Assembly (NCBI GenBank): GCA_002683135.1
Contig: NYSS01000122.1
Coordinates: forward strand, 1-42,420
DNA from: Planctomycetota bacterium
Lineage (GTDB): Bacteria; Planctomycetota; GCA-002687715
Direction: 5' to 3'
DNA length: 42,420 nt
Made by a program: the position numbers and the translations under genes. The notes below the pieces were generated by a model that saw only the letters and a list, made by a program, of their open reading frames with translations, did not search any database and had not been told where the DNA came from. Positions 9,201 to 15,072 of the stretch are shown in pieces; position 1 is the first letter of the stretch, and every line of letters starts with the position of its first letter.

Positions 9201-9634
9201 TGGTCGCACTCCTCAGGTACCCCAGACAAGCCGGCCGATGGCGCCTCACCCCGGTCGCCGCCGACGTGACATACGTGGTCCCCCAGGGATCGAGCTGGCG
9301 CGGGCCCGAGATCGCCCGCCACGGGACCGCACGCCTCCCCTTGCGAGCGCTGGAGACGAGCACCCTGCTCGAGGTCCCCGACGGCGGCGACATGCTCTCC
9401 ATCCCCGGCGTCCCAGCGGACACGGATGTCCTCGTCAGCGTCGCTTGGGACCTGGACGCGGAAGCAGACGCGCGCGTGATCTCGGCAGACGGCTCGGAGT
9501 CCCCGATGAAGCCGGTGGGCGGCGGTCAGTGGCGCGGCCTCGTCAGGACCGCAGCCAACGGGACCCTGGGCATCCGTGTCAACGGCGGCCCGCGACTCGT
9601 ACACGTGGCCGAAATAACCGTCACCAACCAGTAG
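6200..9634 (+). CDS. Membrane-anchored sulfatase-like (alkaline phosphatase superfamily) protein with C-terminal HEAT-like region
   Basis: A protein of 1144 residues from a GTG that overlaps the previous stop (GTGA) with GGAGG 4 nt upstream; an ATG at 6212 is an alternative. Residues ~1-200 contain about six hydrophobic segments. Residues ~270-600 are a sulfatase/phosphoglycerol-transferase domain: LNVLWVTIDALRSD with metal-binding D279, the nucleophile region QAPQTTGSMESFLTGRYP, and HADHGEAFNEHG with D481 and H482. The CxPxR formylglycine motif is absent and Thr320/Thr321 occupy the nucleophile region, as in phosphoethanolamine or LtaS-type transferases. Residues ~640-920 look like helical HEAT-type repeats, and the last ~220 residues are beta-rich. 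It likely modifies an envelope polymer or lipid on the outer face of the membrane. The specific reaction is inference. Confidence 0.7.
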   Translation: MKAPMTWVVAGALGGVFCGVVQACALGNAVGSVTGALTIVVGRLATVGAALGLTAWFLDVLARRLVKKPRNARVVLLALLSGAVAVMMAGGTHGRDGGPWGAFGFLAIGAAGVTYAIGLVAPRRRPNRWPLVALLGCFVSVALLVFDPEGLRGTYKSLDLLLLGLGLGAAAAGLRVALHGKGLVVGLSVAILAVAVPRFLDESSADLSTLATRSARVDVVDRALVASGLWPARRLDQRITDVDPAALLQPPRPRNDVRAAFAELRKSGEPLNVLWVTIDALRSDATGLDGDTASSLTPNLDDLARSGFAFPDAWSQAPQTTGSMESFLTGRYPSRTPVASGWRTGKVTFEAPSIVELAREAGFETAWFTGLRKDTLAAPIWERLKRGFTTVNEEKTAAPDARRTVTQAIEWLRADRARFFALVHLFDPHAPYVSWEGKTDATPRERWESEVRHADAALGELLGALEREGLAGHTIVIAHADHGEAFNEHGRYYHGTSFFQTQIHVPLVIRVPGLEGAALRGPASNIDIAPTLVDLLGAAPEAGHQGHSLLARLLDPELSWPKLALAETLVVDPQIPWGEDRIRAITDGRWKLIEYPDGPARLLYDLHADPGEKKNLAATHPEEVRRLRGWIKSLDMRLGSEGASKTSPATTADELMRLLTNPEPHAGPAAFRALGQEPSCLAGIEDALASYTPGLQHTVMTLIDEFLAADLDGPGRDVPLGAAPSPVRFRLLERLGRSPRFWDTPMPATPDNLVDAERHALQVALAARGDATALRHLKSIEPAPPKAWEALLPALARAGDPDAYGLALQLGGPPHDLLLRILRGLTASRQESFIAYVVDRWPHPERQVRVRVLHRIVDIALGLDGETSAAALIALHGNAQPADQARITRRLAELDPSWTPQRVRETSAALTRARFEETAGAAPTSDDVVIVGMAGVAERPFDRVLGPPRFRLRNVGTKTVVLGRGGLHHLQLTWRNGTERVPAARVVLPRTELEPGAERSVVALLRYPRQAGRWRLTPVAADVTYVVPQGSSWRGPEIARHGTARLPLRALETSTLLEVPDGGDMLSIPGVPADTDVLVSVAWDLDAEADARVISADGSESPMKPVGGGQWRGLVRTAANGTLGIRVNGGPRLVHVAEITVTNQ

Positions 9635-9647
9635 GCACCAGGAGCGA

Positions 9648-9653
9648 TAGAAT
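9648..9653 (+). promoter_or_regulatory. TANNNT box 6 nt before the ATG at 9660
   Basis: TAGAAT (4 of 6 to TATAAT including the key T-A...T) ends 6 nt before the ATG at 9660. A GGAG at 9641-9644 is 15 nt away from that ATG, too far for normal Shine-Dalgarno use. A leaderless transcript is plausible. Confidence 0.35.
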
Positions 9654-9659
9654 GGCGAC

Positions 9660-10823
9660 ATGCTCGCCACCCTGGCCCTCGCCCTCGCCCTGACCGCCGC
9701 CTCGCCCGATCCGCCGCCCATCGGGGAGCGAGAATTCGAGGCGCTTCACGGCAGGCTCTTCTCGAAGACCGTGGAGACCTGGGAGAAGATTCCGTGGTCC
9801 ACCGACCTGCTGCGCGCGCGACGGCGCTCCGCGCGGGAGGGGAAGCCCCTGTTCCTCTGGTCCATGAACGGGCACCCACTGGGTTGCGTCTGAAACAACG
9901 GCGTGCTGGACCGGGCGTCCAGCTTCCACGACGCGGAGACCGCCAGGATCCTGACGGAGGATTACGTCCCGGTGGCGCTCGACGTCTTCTACGAGGAACG
10001 TCGCGAGGACACGGGGGGCGAGTTCTACCGCAAGATCGTCAAGCAACGAGAGAACCTGCAGCCGGGCCGCACGACCCAGGGCTTCTACATCGCGACCCCT
10101 GACGGCGATCTGATCAACGGATGGAACAACCGGAATCCTCAGCGGCTCAAACACCGGCTAAAGCTGGCGCTGGTCGGATACGAGGCAGGAAAAACAGAGT
10201 TCTCCCCGGCGACGAAAACAGACCCCACCTATGAGCGGTCGCTCCCGCAAGGAGCCTTGGTCGTCGATGTGCGAGCGCTGATCGTCGACGCTGCCTGGCA
10301 AGGAGCGGGCTCGCGGTGGGACAAGATCCGACGCGAGGCGATGGGTCGCGACCACCTCTGGATCACCGACGCCGAGCGCCAGGAGTTGATCGCCGGGCGG
10401 TGGCCGCCATCCCTGACCCGGCGCATGGCCAGATTCCACCTGATCGACAACACGCGCGGCGAGGCGCCCATGTGGCGCAGCCGCGACCTGCGTGAGGCCT
10501 CCCTGACCTTCGAGTCTGGGATCCTCGCCGGGCGTATCCGACTGGCGACCAATACGAATCCGCCCTTCCATCCCGACGCCGCCGTGGACCGGTTCTACGA
10601 CGCCGCCGTGCGTGGGGTCGTGACGATCAAGGACGACGCGATCGTGCGGCTCGACGTGGTCGTGCGCGGGAGCTTCTTCGGCGAGGGGCGCTGGACCCCG
10701 GGGTCGCCCAAGAAACCGTTCACCTTCGCGGTCGCTTTCGGTCTCGCGAATCCGGCTCTCGCCGCGTCGAAGGTGCCTCCTCAGGCCTCGCGTAGCCTGC
10801 GCAGCTATCTTGAGGCCCGCTGA
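9660..10823 (+). CDS. Thioredoxin-fold selenoprotein candidate (in-frame UGA as Sec78, CxU motif)
   Basis: One continuous 387-residue reading frame is interrupted only by TGA at 9891-9893; 77 codons precede it and 309 follow in the same frame. Residues 1-14 form a signal peptide (MLATLALALALTAA). Around the UGA the protein reads KPLFLWSMNGHPLGCV-U-NNGVLDRASSF: a thioredoxin-like beta strand, then a redox-type C76-V77-U78 motif at the start of a helix, then DYVPVALDVFY, the usual next strand. A SECIS-like hairpin follows at the standard distance (see 9905-9923). The ~200-residue C-terminal domain is unrecognised; it contains RLDVVVRGSFFGEG. The frame ends with tandem in-frame TGA TGA. A likely role is an extracytoplasmic thiol/selenol redox protein. 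Alternatives are a nonsense mutation or an assembly error, which would not explain the hairpin. No selenium-insertion genes lie in the window. Confidence 0.8.
9905..9923 (+). promoter_or_regulatory. Bacterial SECIS-like hairpin
   Basis: A perfect 7-bp stem, gctggac (9905-9911) with gtccagc (9917-9923), closes a 5-nt loop cgggc that has G in its second position. It begins 11 nt after the UGA, the same spacing as the minimal E. coli fdhF SECIS upper stem-loop, which is the binding target of SelB. The hairpin lies within coding sequence, as bacterial SECIS elements do. No bulged U is evident in the upper stem. Confidence 0.7.
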
Positions 10824-10929
10824 TGACGGACGCATTCGCGGGGCAATGTGTCTTGAGCACCGGCGGCGAGGCCAGGCTCGGACGCGAGACTGCGCATCGC
10901 TTCGGCGCGGTGGCCATAGCATCAACCCC

Positions 10930-10952
10930 CGCGGTCGAGTGAACCGACCGCG
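10930..10952 (+). terminator. Hairpin after the selenoprotein candidate
   Basis: An 8-bp stem, cgcggtcg (10930-10937) with cgaccgcg (10945-10952), and a 7-nt loop lie about 110 bp after the stop. There is no U-tract, so it may be a weak or factor-dependent terminator. Confidence 0.35.
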
Positions 10953-11013
10953 ACATTCAGGTCAACGGCATCAGCCCGGGCCCACGAGACGCCCTGATGA
11001 GGGTTTTTCCCTT

Positions 11014-11041
11014 TTTTGCCCGCAACGAGGCGCGGTATGAT
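11014..11041 (+). promoter_or_regulatory. Candidate sigma-70 promoter of the sugar dehydrogenase
   Basis: TATGAT at 11036-11041 is a good -10 box. TTTTGC at 11014-11019, 16 nt upstream within a T-rich run, is a partial -35. The start codon is about 65 nt downstream and has its own GAGGAAG ribosome-binding site. Confidence 0.4.
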
Positions 11042-11105
11042 CCAGGGTGTATCCCATCCCCCCGCCCCTCAACGCCGGTGTCCGTCCAGCGAGGAAGCCC
11101 GGATC

Positions 11106-12671
11106 ATGACCAGAATTCTGTTTGTCGTGGCGCTGCTCTGCGCCTTCGCAGCGCCTGTCGTCAACGGTCAGTCCATGACCAAGCAGTTGATAGCGTCAGG
11201 GCTGAGTCGCCCGGTGCTCGCCATCTCCCCCGACGGCGACATGGAGCGTCTGTTCATTGTCGAGCAGGGCAACTCGTCCAGTCGCATCGCGCGCATCCGC
11301 ATCGTCAAGAACGGGAGCATGCTGTCGACGCCGTTCTTGAACATCGACAGCCTGGTCATCAACTCGGGCAACGAGCGCGGCCTCCTCGGCCTGGCGTTCC
11401 ACCCGAACTACATGCAGAACGGCTACTTCTTCGTCAACTACAACAACACGTCGGGCCAGACAGTGATCCGCCGATACCAGGCGAACCCACCGACCGCCGA
11501 TACGGTCAGCCTTGGCACCGGCTTCACGCTGATGACCATCAGCCAGCCGTACAGTAACCACAACGGCGGCATGATCGCCTTCGGCCCCGACGGCTACCTC
11601 TACATCGGCATGGGTGACGGCGGCAGCGGCAACGACCCCGGCAACCGAGCACAGAACCTGAACTCACTCCTCGGCAAGATGCTGCGCATCGACGTCGACA
11701 ACCCGAACCCGGGCCTCGCCTACGGGATCCCTGCCAGCAACCCGCTCGTCGGCATCACGGGACGCGACGAGATCTGGCACTGGGGCCTCCGCAACCCCTG
11801 GCGCTTTAGCTTCGACCGCCAGAACGGTGACATGTGGATCGGCGACGTGGGCCAGAACGCCCGTGAGGAGATCTCATACGCGCCCGCCGGCCTCGGCGGC
11901 CGGAACTTCGGCTGGCGATGCATGGAAGGCAACGGATGTACCGGGCTGTCCGGCTGTACCTGCAACTCCAACGCCCTGGCCGACCCCGTGCACACCTACT
12001 TCCAGGGCAGCTCAACCGGCTGGTGCGTCACCGGCGGCTACGTCTATCGGGGCTGCTCCATGCCCTGGCTCCAGGGCCAGTACTTCTTCGGCGATTACCT
12101 CACCAGCAAGATCTGGACCGGCACTCTTAACTCCAGCGGTACGGCCCTGACGGGCATCCAAGACCGCTCCTCCCAGCTCAGCAGCGGGATCAGCGGCCTG
12201 GGCAGCTTCGGCCAAGACGGCCTGGGCGAGCTCTATCTGATCGCCCGCGACGGCGGCGTCGTATACAAGATCACGTCAGCTTTCGGGATGACGCAGACGC
12301 GGAGCGGAACGCCCAGCATCGGCAACACCGTGAACTACAACCTGTTCTCTTACGGTCAGGGCGGCCTCCCCTACATCTTCGGTCTCTCGAGCAACGGCAC
12401 CTATCCGGGCATGCCGCTGCCAGACGGCCGGACCATCCCGATCAACGACGACCCGATGCTGCAGTTCGCCCTCATGAACCCGACCAACACGATCTACTCG
12501 CCGTACGGGAACCTCGCGGGATTCCTCGCGAACGCGTCCGTGCCAGTGAACATCCCGAACCTGCCCTTCCTGGTGGGTCAGGAGTTCTGGTCCGCGTTCT
12601 TGACCCTCAACACGTCGGCGCCGTCCGGTGTGCAGTCGATCTCCTGCGCGATCCAGACGACGGTTCAGTAG
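11106..12671 (+). CDS. Secreted PQQ-dependent sugar dehydrogenase (GSDH family)
   Basis: A 521-residue exported protein. The ATG is chosen because it has GAGGAAG 8 nt upstream and starts a clean signal peptide (MTRILFVVALLCAFAAPVVNG). The core is the six-bladed propeller of soluble aldose sugar dehydrogenases: RGLLGLAFHPNY, HNGGMIAFGPDGYLYIG with the likely catalytic base H152, GDGGSGNDPGNRAQN, the calcium/PQQ-site motif GLRNPWRFSFD, and GDVGQN. A cysteine-rich insertion (CMEGNGCTGLSGCTC) probably forms disulfides. The final ~120 residues lie beyond the propeller and are unrecognised. It would oxidise sugars in the periplasm and pass electrons to the respiratory chain; no PQQ biosynthesis genes are visible here. 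A strong hairpin follows the stop. Confidence 0.85.
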   Translation: MTRILFVVALLCAFAAPVVNGQSMTKQLIASGLSRPVLAISPDGDMERLFIVEQGNSSSRIARIRIVKNGSMLSTPFLNIDSLVINSGNERGLLGLAFHPNYMQNGYFFVNYNNTSGQTVIRRYQANPPTADTVSLGTGFTLMTISQPYSNHNGGMIAFGPDGYLYIGMGDGGSGNDPGNRAQNLNSLLGKMLRIDVDNPNPGLAYGIPASNPLVGITGRDEIWHWGLRNPWRFSFDRQNGDMWIGDVGQNAREEISYAPAGLGGRNFGWRCMEGNGCTGLSGCTCNSNALADPVHTYFQGSSTGWCVTGGYVYRGCSMPWLQGQYFFGDYLTSKIWTGTLNSSGTALTGIQDRSSQLSSGISGLGSFGQDGLGELYLIARDGGVVYKITSAFGMTQTRSGTPSIGNTVNYNLFSYGQGGLPYIFGLSSNGTYPGMPLPDGRTIPINDDPMLQFALMNPTNTIYSPYGNLAGFLANASVPVNIPNLPFLVGQEFWSAFLTLNTSAPSGVQSISCAIQTTVQ

Positions 12672-12688
12672 CCGGGTTCATCCCGAAG

Positions 12689-12711
12689 ACCGGCGCCTAC
12701 TTGGCGCCGGT
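12689..12711 (+). terminator. Hairpin terminator after the sugar dehydrogenase
   Basis: A perfect 9-bp stem, accggcgcc (12689-12697) with ggcgccggt (12703-12711), and loop tactt start 18 nt after the stop. There is no U-tract. It overlaps the end of a minus-strand remnant and could act in both directions. Confidence 0.5.
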
Positions 12712-12857
12712 GGCCTGAAGGAAGAGCGGGTCGAGATAGACCCGCTCGACCCTCGCCTCACCCTCGGAGAACAACCGTTCTTGGGTGACCTCTAACTGTC
12801 GCCCACGCGCTTCAGCGCGTACGCCTGCTCCCGCATCGTGGCGACCTGGTAGCCGCG
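12697..12857 (-). pseudogene. Short coding-like remnant with an apparent frameshift
   Basis: Two adjacent minus-strand frames look coding by their G/C third positions. One, just after a TAA at 12858-12860, reads GYQVATMREQAYALKRVGD and then hits TAG. The other continues as QLEVTQERLFSEGEARVERVYLDPLFLQ and stops at 12697. Joined, they make a ~50-residue coiled-coil-like peptide faintly resembling the C-terminus of small division proteins such as FtsL. A longer open frame from a GTG overlapping the end of tyrA (12897) also exists but has poor codon use in its first half. It could be a decayed gene or a sequencing error. Confidence 0.3.
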
Positions 12858-12893
12858 TTATCCTACGAGGCGGAACCCGGGGCACTGCAGCGG

Positions 12894-13949
12894 TCACCCC
12901 CGCAGCGAGGCGTCGGACGAACGGAGCACGGCCGCAAAGACCTGCGCGACGGCCTCCTCCTCGAGATCATGCTGCGCCGCCCACGACCGACGCCGATCCA
13001 GCAATGCACGCTCTCCTGCCGGGTCACGGGGGGCTTCGCCGGAGACCTCACCGACGCGGTCGGCGCGCCGCGCGATCTGGGCCCGACGTGCGATCAAGCG
13101 AATCAACTCTCGATCGCACTCCTCGAGGAGCTCCCCCGGCGCGCGCGACTCCGGGGCCTGACCGCCCAGATTTGGGATGTCCAACGCCCCCGCGTCCCCA
13201 GCGGGCTTCTCCCCCCATGCCTCGATTTGATGGTGCGCGCTACCGAGCGCCTCAAGGAACGCCCGGCGTGCTTCGGACGAATATCCGTTGTCTCGTTGAA
13301 TGGTCAAGAAGAGATGCCCCGCGTCGCTTCGGACCGCCTCGATGGTGCGCGCCATGGCCTGGAAGGACGGCGGCGCGAAAGGCTGCTTGTCGCCAGTCCC
13401 CATATCCAACAGCCCCTTTGCCACGAAGAAGGCGAGGGCATGGGTTTGCGCCATGACGCGATCGTGGGTCGACGCATCCTGCACCATGACCTCGCATCCG
13501 ATGGTCTCATAGAGGCAGCGAACCGCATCCGTGCTCGCGGCCTGCAGCGGATTGGGACACACGACCACGCGGAGAGGGCGCTCCCCGAGGGCGATGCTGG
13601 ATGGACCGAAGAGCGGATGACTGGCGACCCAGGGCACCTCGTCGCCCAGCGCTCGGGTCATCTCGGCGACCGGTGCCTCCTTCACGCTCGCCACGTCGAT
13701 CACGATGTGACTGGACTGGAGGTGCGGCCTGAGCGAACGCAAAGCGGCCTCGAAAGCACCCAAGGGCGTCGCCAAGAAGACGAAACGCGCATCCGCCAAG
13801 AGGTGGGGGATGTCGTCTACCCGCCGCGATTCCGGGACCGTGAGACGAATGTCCAGGGCGCGAACGGGCAACCCCGCCTCCTCGACGAGATCCGCCAGCG
13901 CGCTCCCGAACCGGCCGTAACCCAGAATTGCGACGCCGCTACGGTCCAT
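12894..13949 (-). CDS. tyrA: Prephenate dehydrogenase with C-terminal chorismate mutase
   Basis: A 351-residue bifunctional tyrosine-pathway enzyme. Residues 1-265 are prephenate dehydrogenase: the NAD-binding glycines G10-Y-G12-R-F-G15, VIDVASVKE, and the catalytic-region motif SHPLFGP with H111. Residues ~271-345 look like an AroQ-type chorismate mutase: an ECDRELIRLIARRAQIAR helix and DPAGERALL, which keeps the acidic pair of the active site; the loop lysine of the E. coli enzyme is not evident. The order dehydrogenase-mutase is the reverse of E. coli TyrA (mutase first). It would convert chorismate to hydroxyphenylpyruvate in the cytoplasm. A TAGGTT box lies 21 nt upstream of the ATG and there is no strong ribosome-binding site. 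Confidence 0.85.
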   Translation of the reverse strand: MDRSGVAILGYGRFGSALADLVEEAGLPVRALDIRLTVPESRRVDDIPHLLADARFVFLATPLGAFEAALRSLRPHLQSSHIVIDVASVKEAPVAEMTRALGDEVPWVASHPLFGPSSIALGERPLRVVVCPNPLQAASTDAVRCLYETIGCEVMVQDASTHDRVMAQTHALAFFVAKGLLDMGTGDKQPFAPPSFQAMARTIEAVRSDAGHLFLTIQRDNGYSSEARRAFLEALGSAHHQIEAWGEKPAGDAGALDIPNLGGQAPESRAPGELLEECDRELIRLIARRAQIARRADRVGEVSGEAPRDPAGERALLDRRRSWAAQHDLEEEAVAQVFAAVLRSSDASLRG

Positions 13950-13973
13950 TCTCAGATCTCAGGAACACCGAAC

Positions 13974-14479
13974 CTAGCCGGCGCTCGGCCCGACGTTGCC
14001 GGCCCCGTCACCGCACCAAGTGTATCCCCGAACCCGATCACCGGATCCCACCTGTAGCGTCACGGTTCCGTTGGCGTCGAGCAGGCTGATGCCGTTGAAG
14101 GACGTGCGCGCGGCGATCTGATCGATGGAGCTGGCGAACTGGGTGAATTCCTGGTTCAGGTTGGCCTGATCAGCCACGGACAGAGCTGGACAGCCAGCTC
14201 ACGCAGCCGCACCAGAGCCGACTCGATCTCGGAGAGGCCGCCTTGAGCCGTCTGCACGAGGCTGATGCCGTCGTTGGCGTCGCCGGCGGCCGCGTCGACG
14301 CTCCGGACCGGCGCATTCAGAGGAGCTGAAATCGCAAGGCCGGCCGCGTCATCAGCAGCGCTGGCGATACGCCGACCTGTCGAGAGACGCGCGAAGTTCC
14401 CTTTGAGCGCGGTCGGGGCGCGCGACAGATTCCGTTGGGCAGTCAGCGACTGCACATTCGTTCCGCTCCTCAGTCCCAT
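13974..14479 (-). pseudogene. Flagellin remnant, frameshifted and lacking its C-terminal half
   Basis: From an ATG at 14479 with AGGAG 5 nt upstream, the frame encodes the conserved flagellin N-terminus (MGLRSGTNVQSLTAQRNL, ARLSTGRRIASAADDAAGLA, NDGISLVQTAQGGL, ALVRLRELAVQ). It then shifts frame near 14175, and the continuation VADQANLNQEFTQ ... FNGISLLDANGTVTLQVGSG is read in another frame to a stop at 13974. The usual NG/T segment between the two parts is missing, so a short deletion caused the shift. The central region and the entire C-terminal D1/D0 domain needed for polymerisation are absent. Several conserved positions are altered (for example SAPLNAPVRS instead of the usual SERLNAQVRS). 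This is a dead flagellin copy. Confidence 0.8.
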
Positions 14480-14614
14480 ATGGACTTCTCCTCTTTCATC
14501 TGTCTGATCGCGCGCGCCCATGGCCTGGGCCATGGCGGGGAAGCGATTCAGATTCACGACGCAACGCTCTCTGGACCGGCGTGAGTTACCGGCACAGCCT
14601 GCTTCACGAACTGT

Positions 14615-14642
14615 CTATCGATCCGACAGTGTCACGACTTTA
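14615..14642 (-). promoter_or_regulatory. Candidate flagellar sigma-28-type promoter for the flagellin remnant
   Basis: On the minus strand TAAAGTCG and ATCGATAG are separated by 12 nt, compared with the FliA consensus TAAAGTTT-N11-GCCGATAA. The -35 half matches 6 of 8 and the -10 half 5 of 8, with one extra spacer base. It would give a ~125-nt leader before the flagellin ATG. Confidence 0.3.
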
Positions 14643-14983
14643 GACAGTCAGTTGTCGATTCAGCACGGCCACAAACACGGACCACAGGGAAGGAAACAAC
14701 GGATCCACCGCCCACCCGCCGAGGTTTTCAGGACACGAACGTCGACGCTCGTACGTCGCGCTCAAAGCTCGAATGGTGCGAGCGCTGCCGGAGACGGGAT
14801 GTAGGCGCCACAGGGGATACGGAGGGCGCTCTGCGAGGGGATGTGCTCCGGGGGTGCGCGGCCGCCTCTGGGGCGCTCAGGTCCTGCGCCGCTCCTGTAG
14901 AGCGGTGCGGGCCGCGGCGGCTGCCGAGACAGTGCGGTGATGAATTCACACACTGAACCAGCGCGAGCGGCCCCCAATACGGA
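14643..14983. other. Intergenic stretch without recognised genes
   Basis: About 340 bp between the flagellin-remnant promoter and the terminator of the response regulator gene. Short frames on both strands lack codon bias and ribosome-binding sites. I see no RNA gene or repeat here. Confidence 0.5.
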
Positions 14984-15012
14984 CGAAGCCCCCCAGACCT
15001 TGGGGGGCTTCG
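14984..15012 (-). terminator. Strong hairpin terminator after the response regulator gene
   Basis: A 12-bp perfect stem, cgaagcccccca (14984-14995) with tggggggcttcg (15001-15012), has a 5-nt loop. It lies 60 bp past the minus-strand stop at 15073. There is no clear U-tract, but the stem is very stable. Confidence 0.7.
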
Positions 15013-15072
15013 CGAATGTCAGGGTGGCCGGACCTCTTGCGCACACGCGCCACCCAGCGCGGTGCCGCTCAG

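Noticed and set aside
9652-9693. ATG at 9652 as start of the gene before the selenoprotein frame
   Set aside because: It is closer to the GGAG but gives only 13 codons in another frame. The ATG at 9660 starts a proper signal peptide in the long frame.
14156-14180. TGA in the flagellin remnant as a second selenocysteine codon
   Set aside because: The flagellin homology continues in a different frame, so this is a frameshift and not a read-through UGA.
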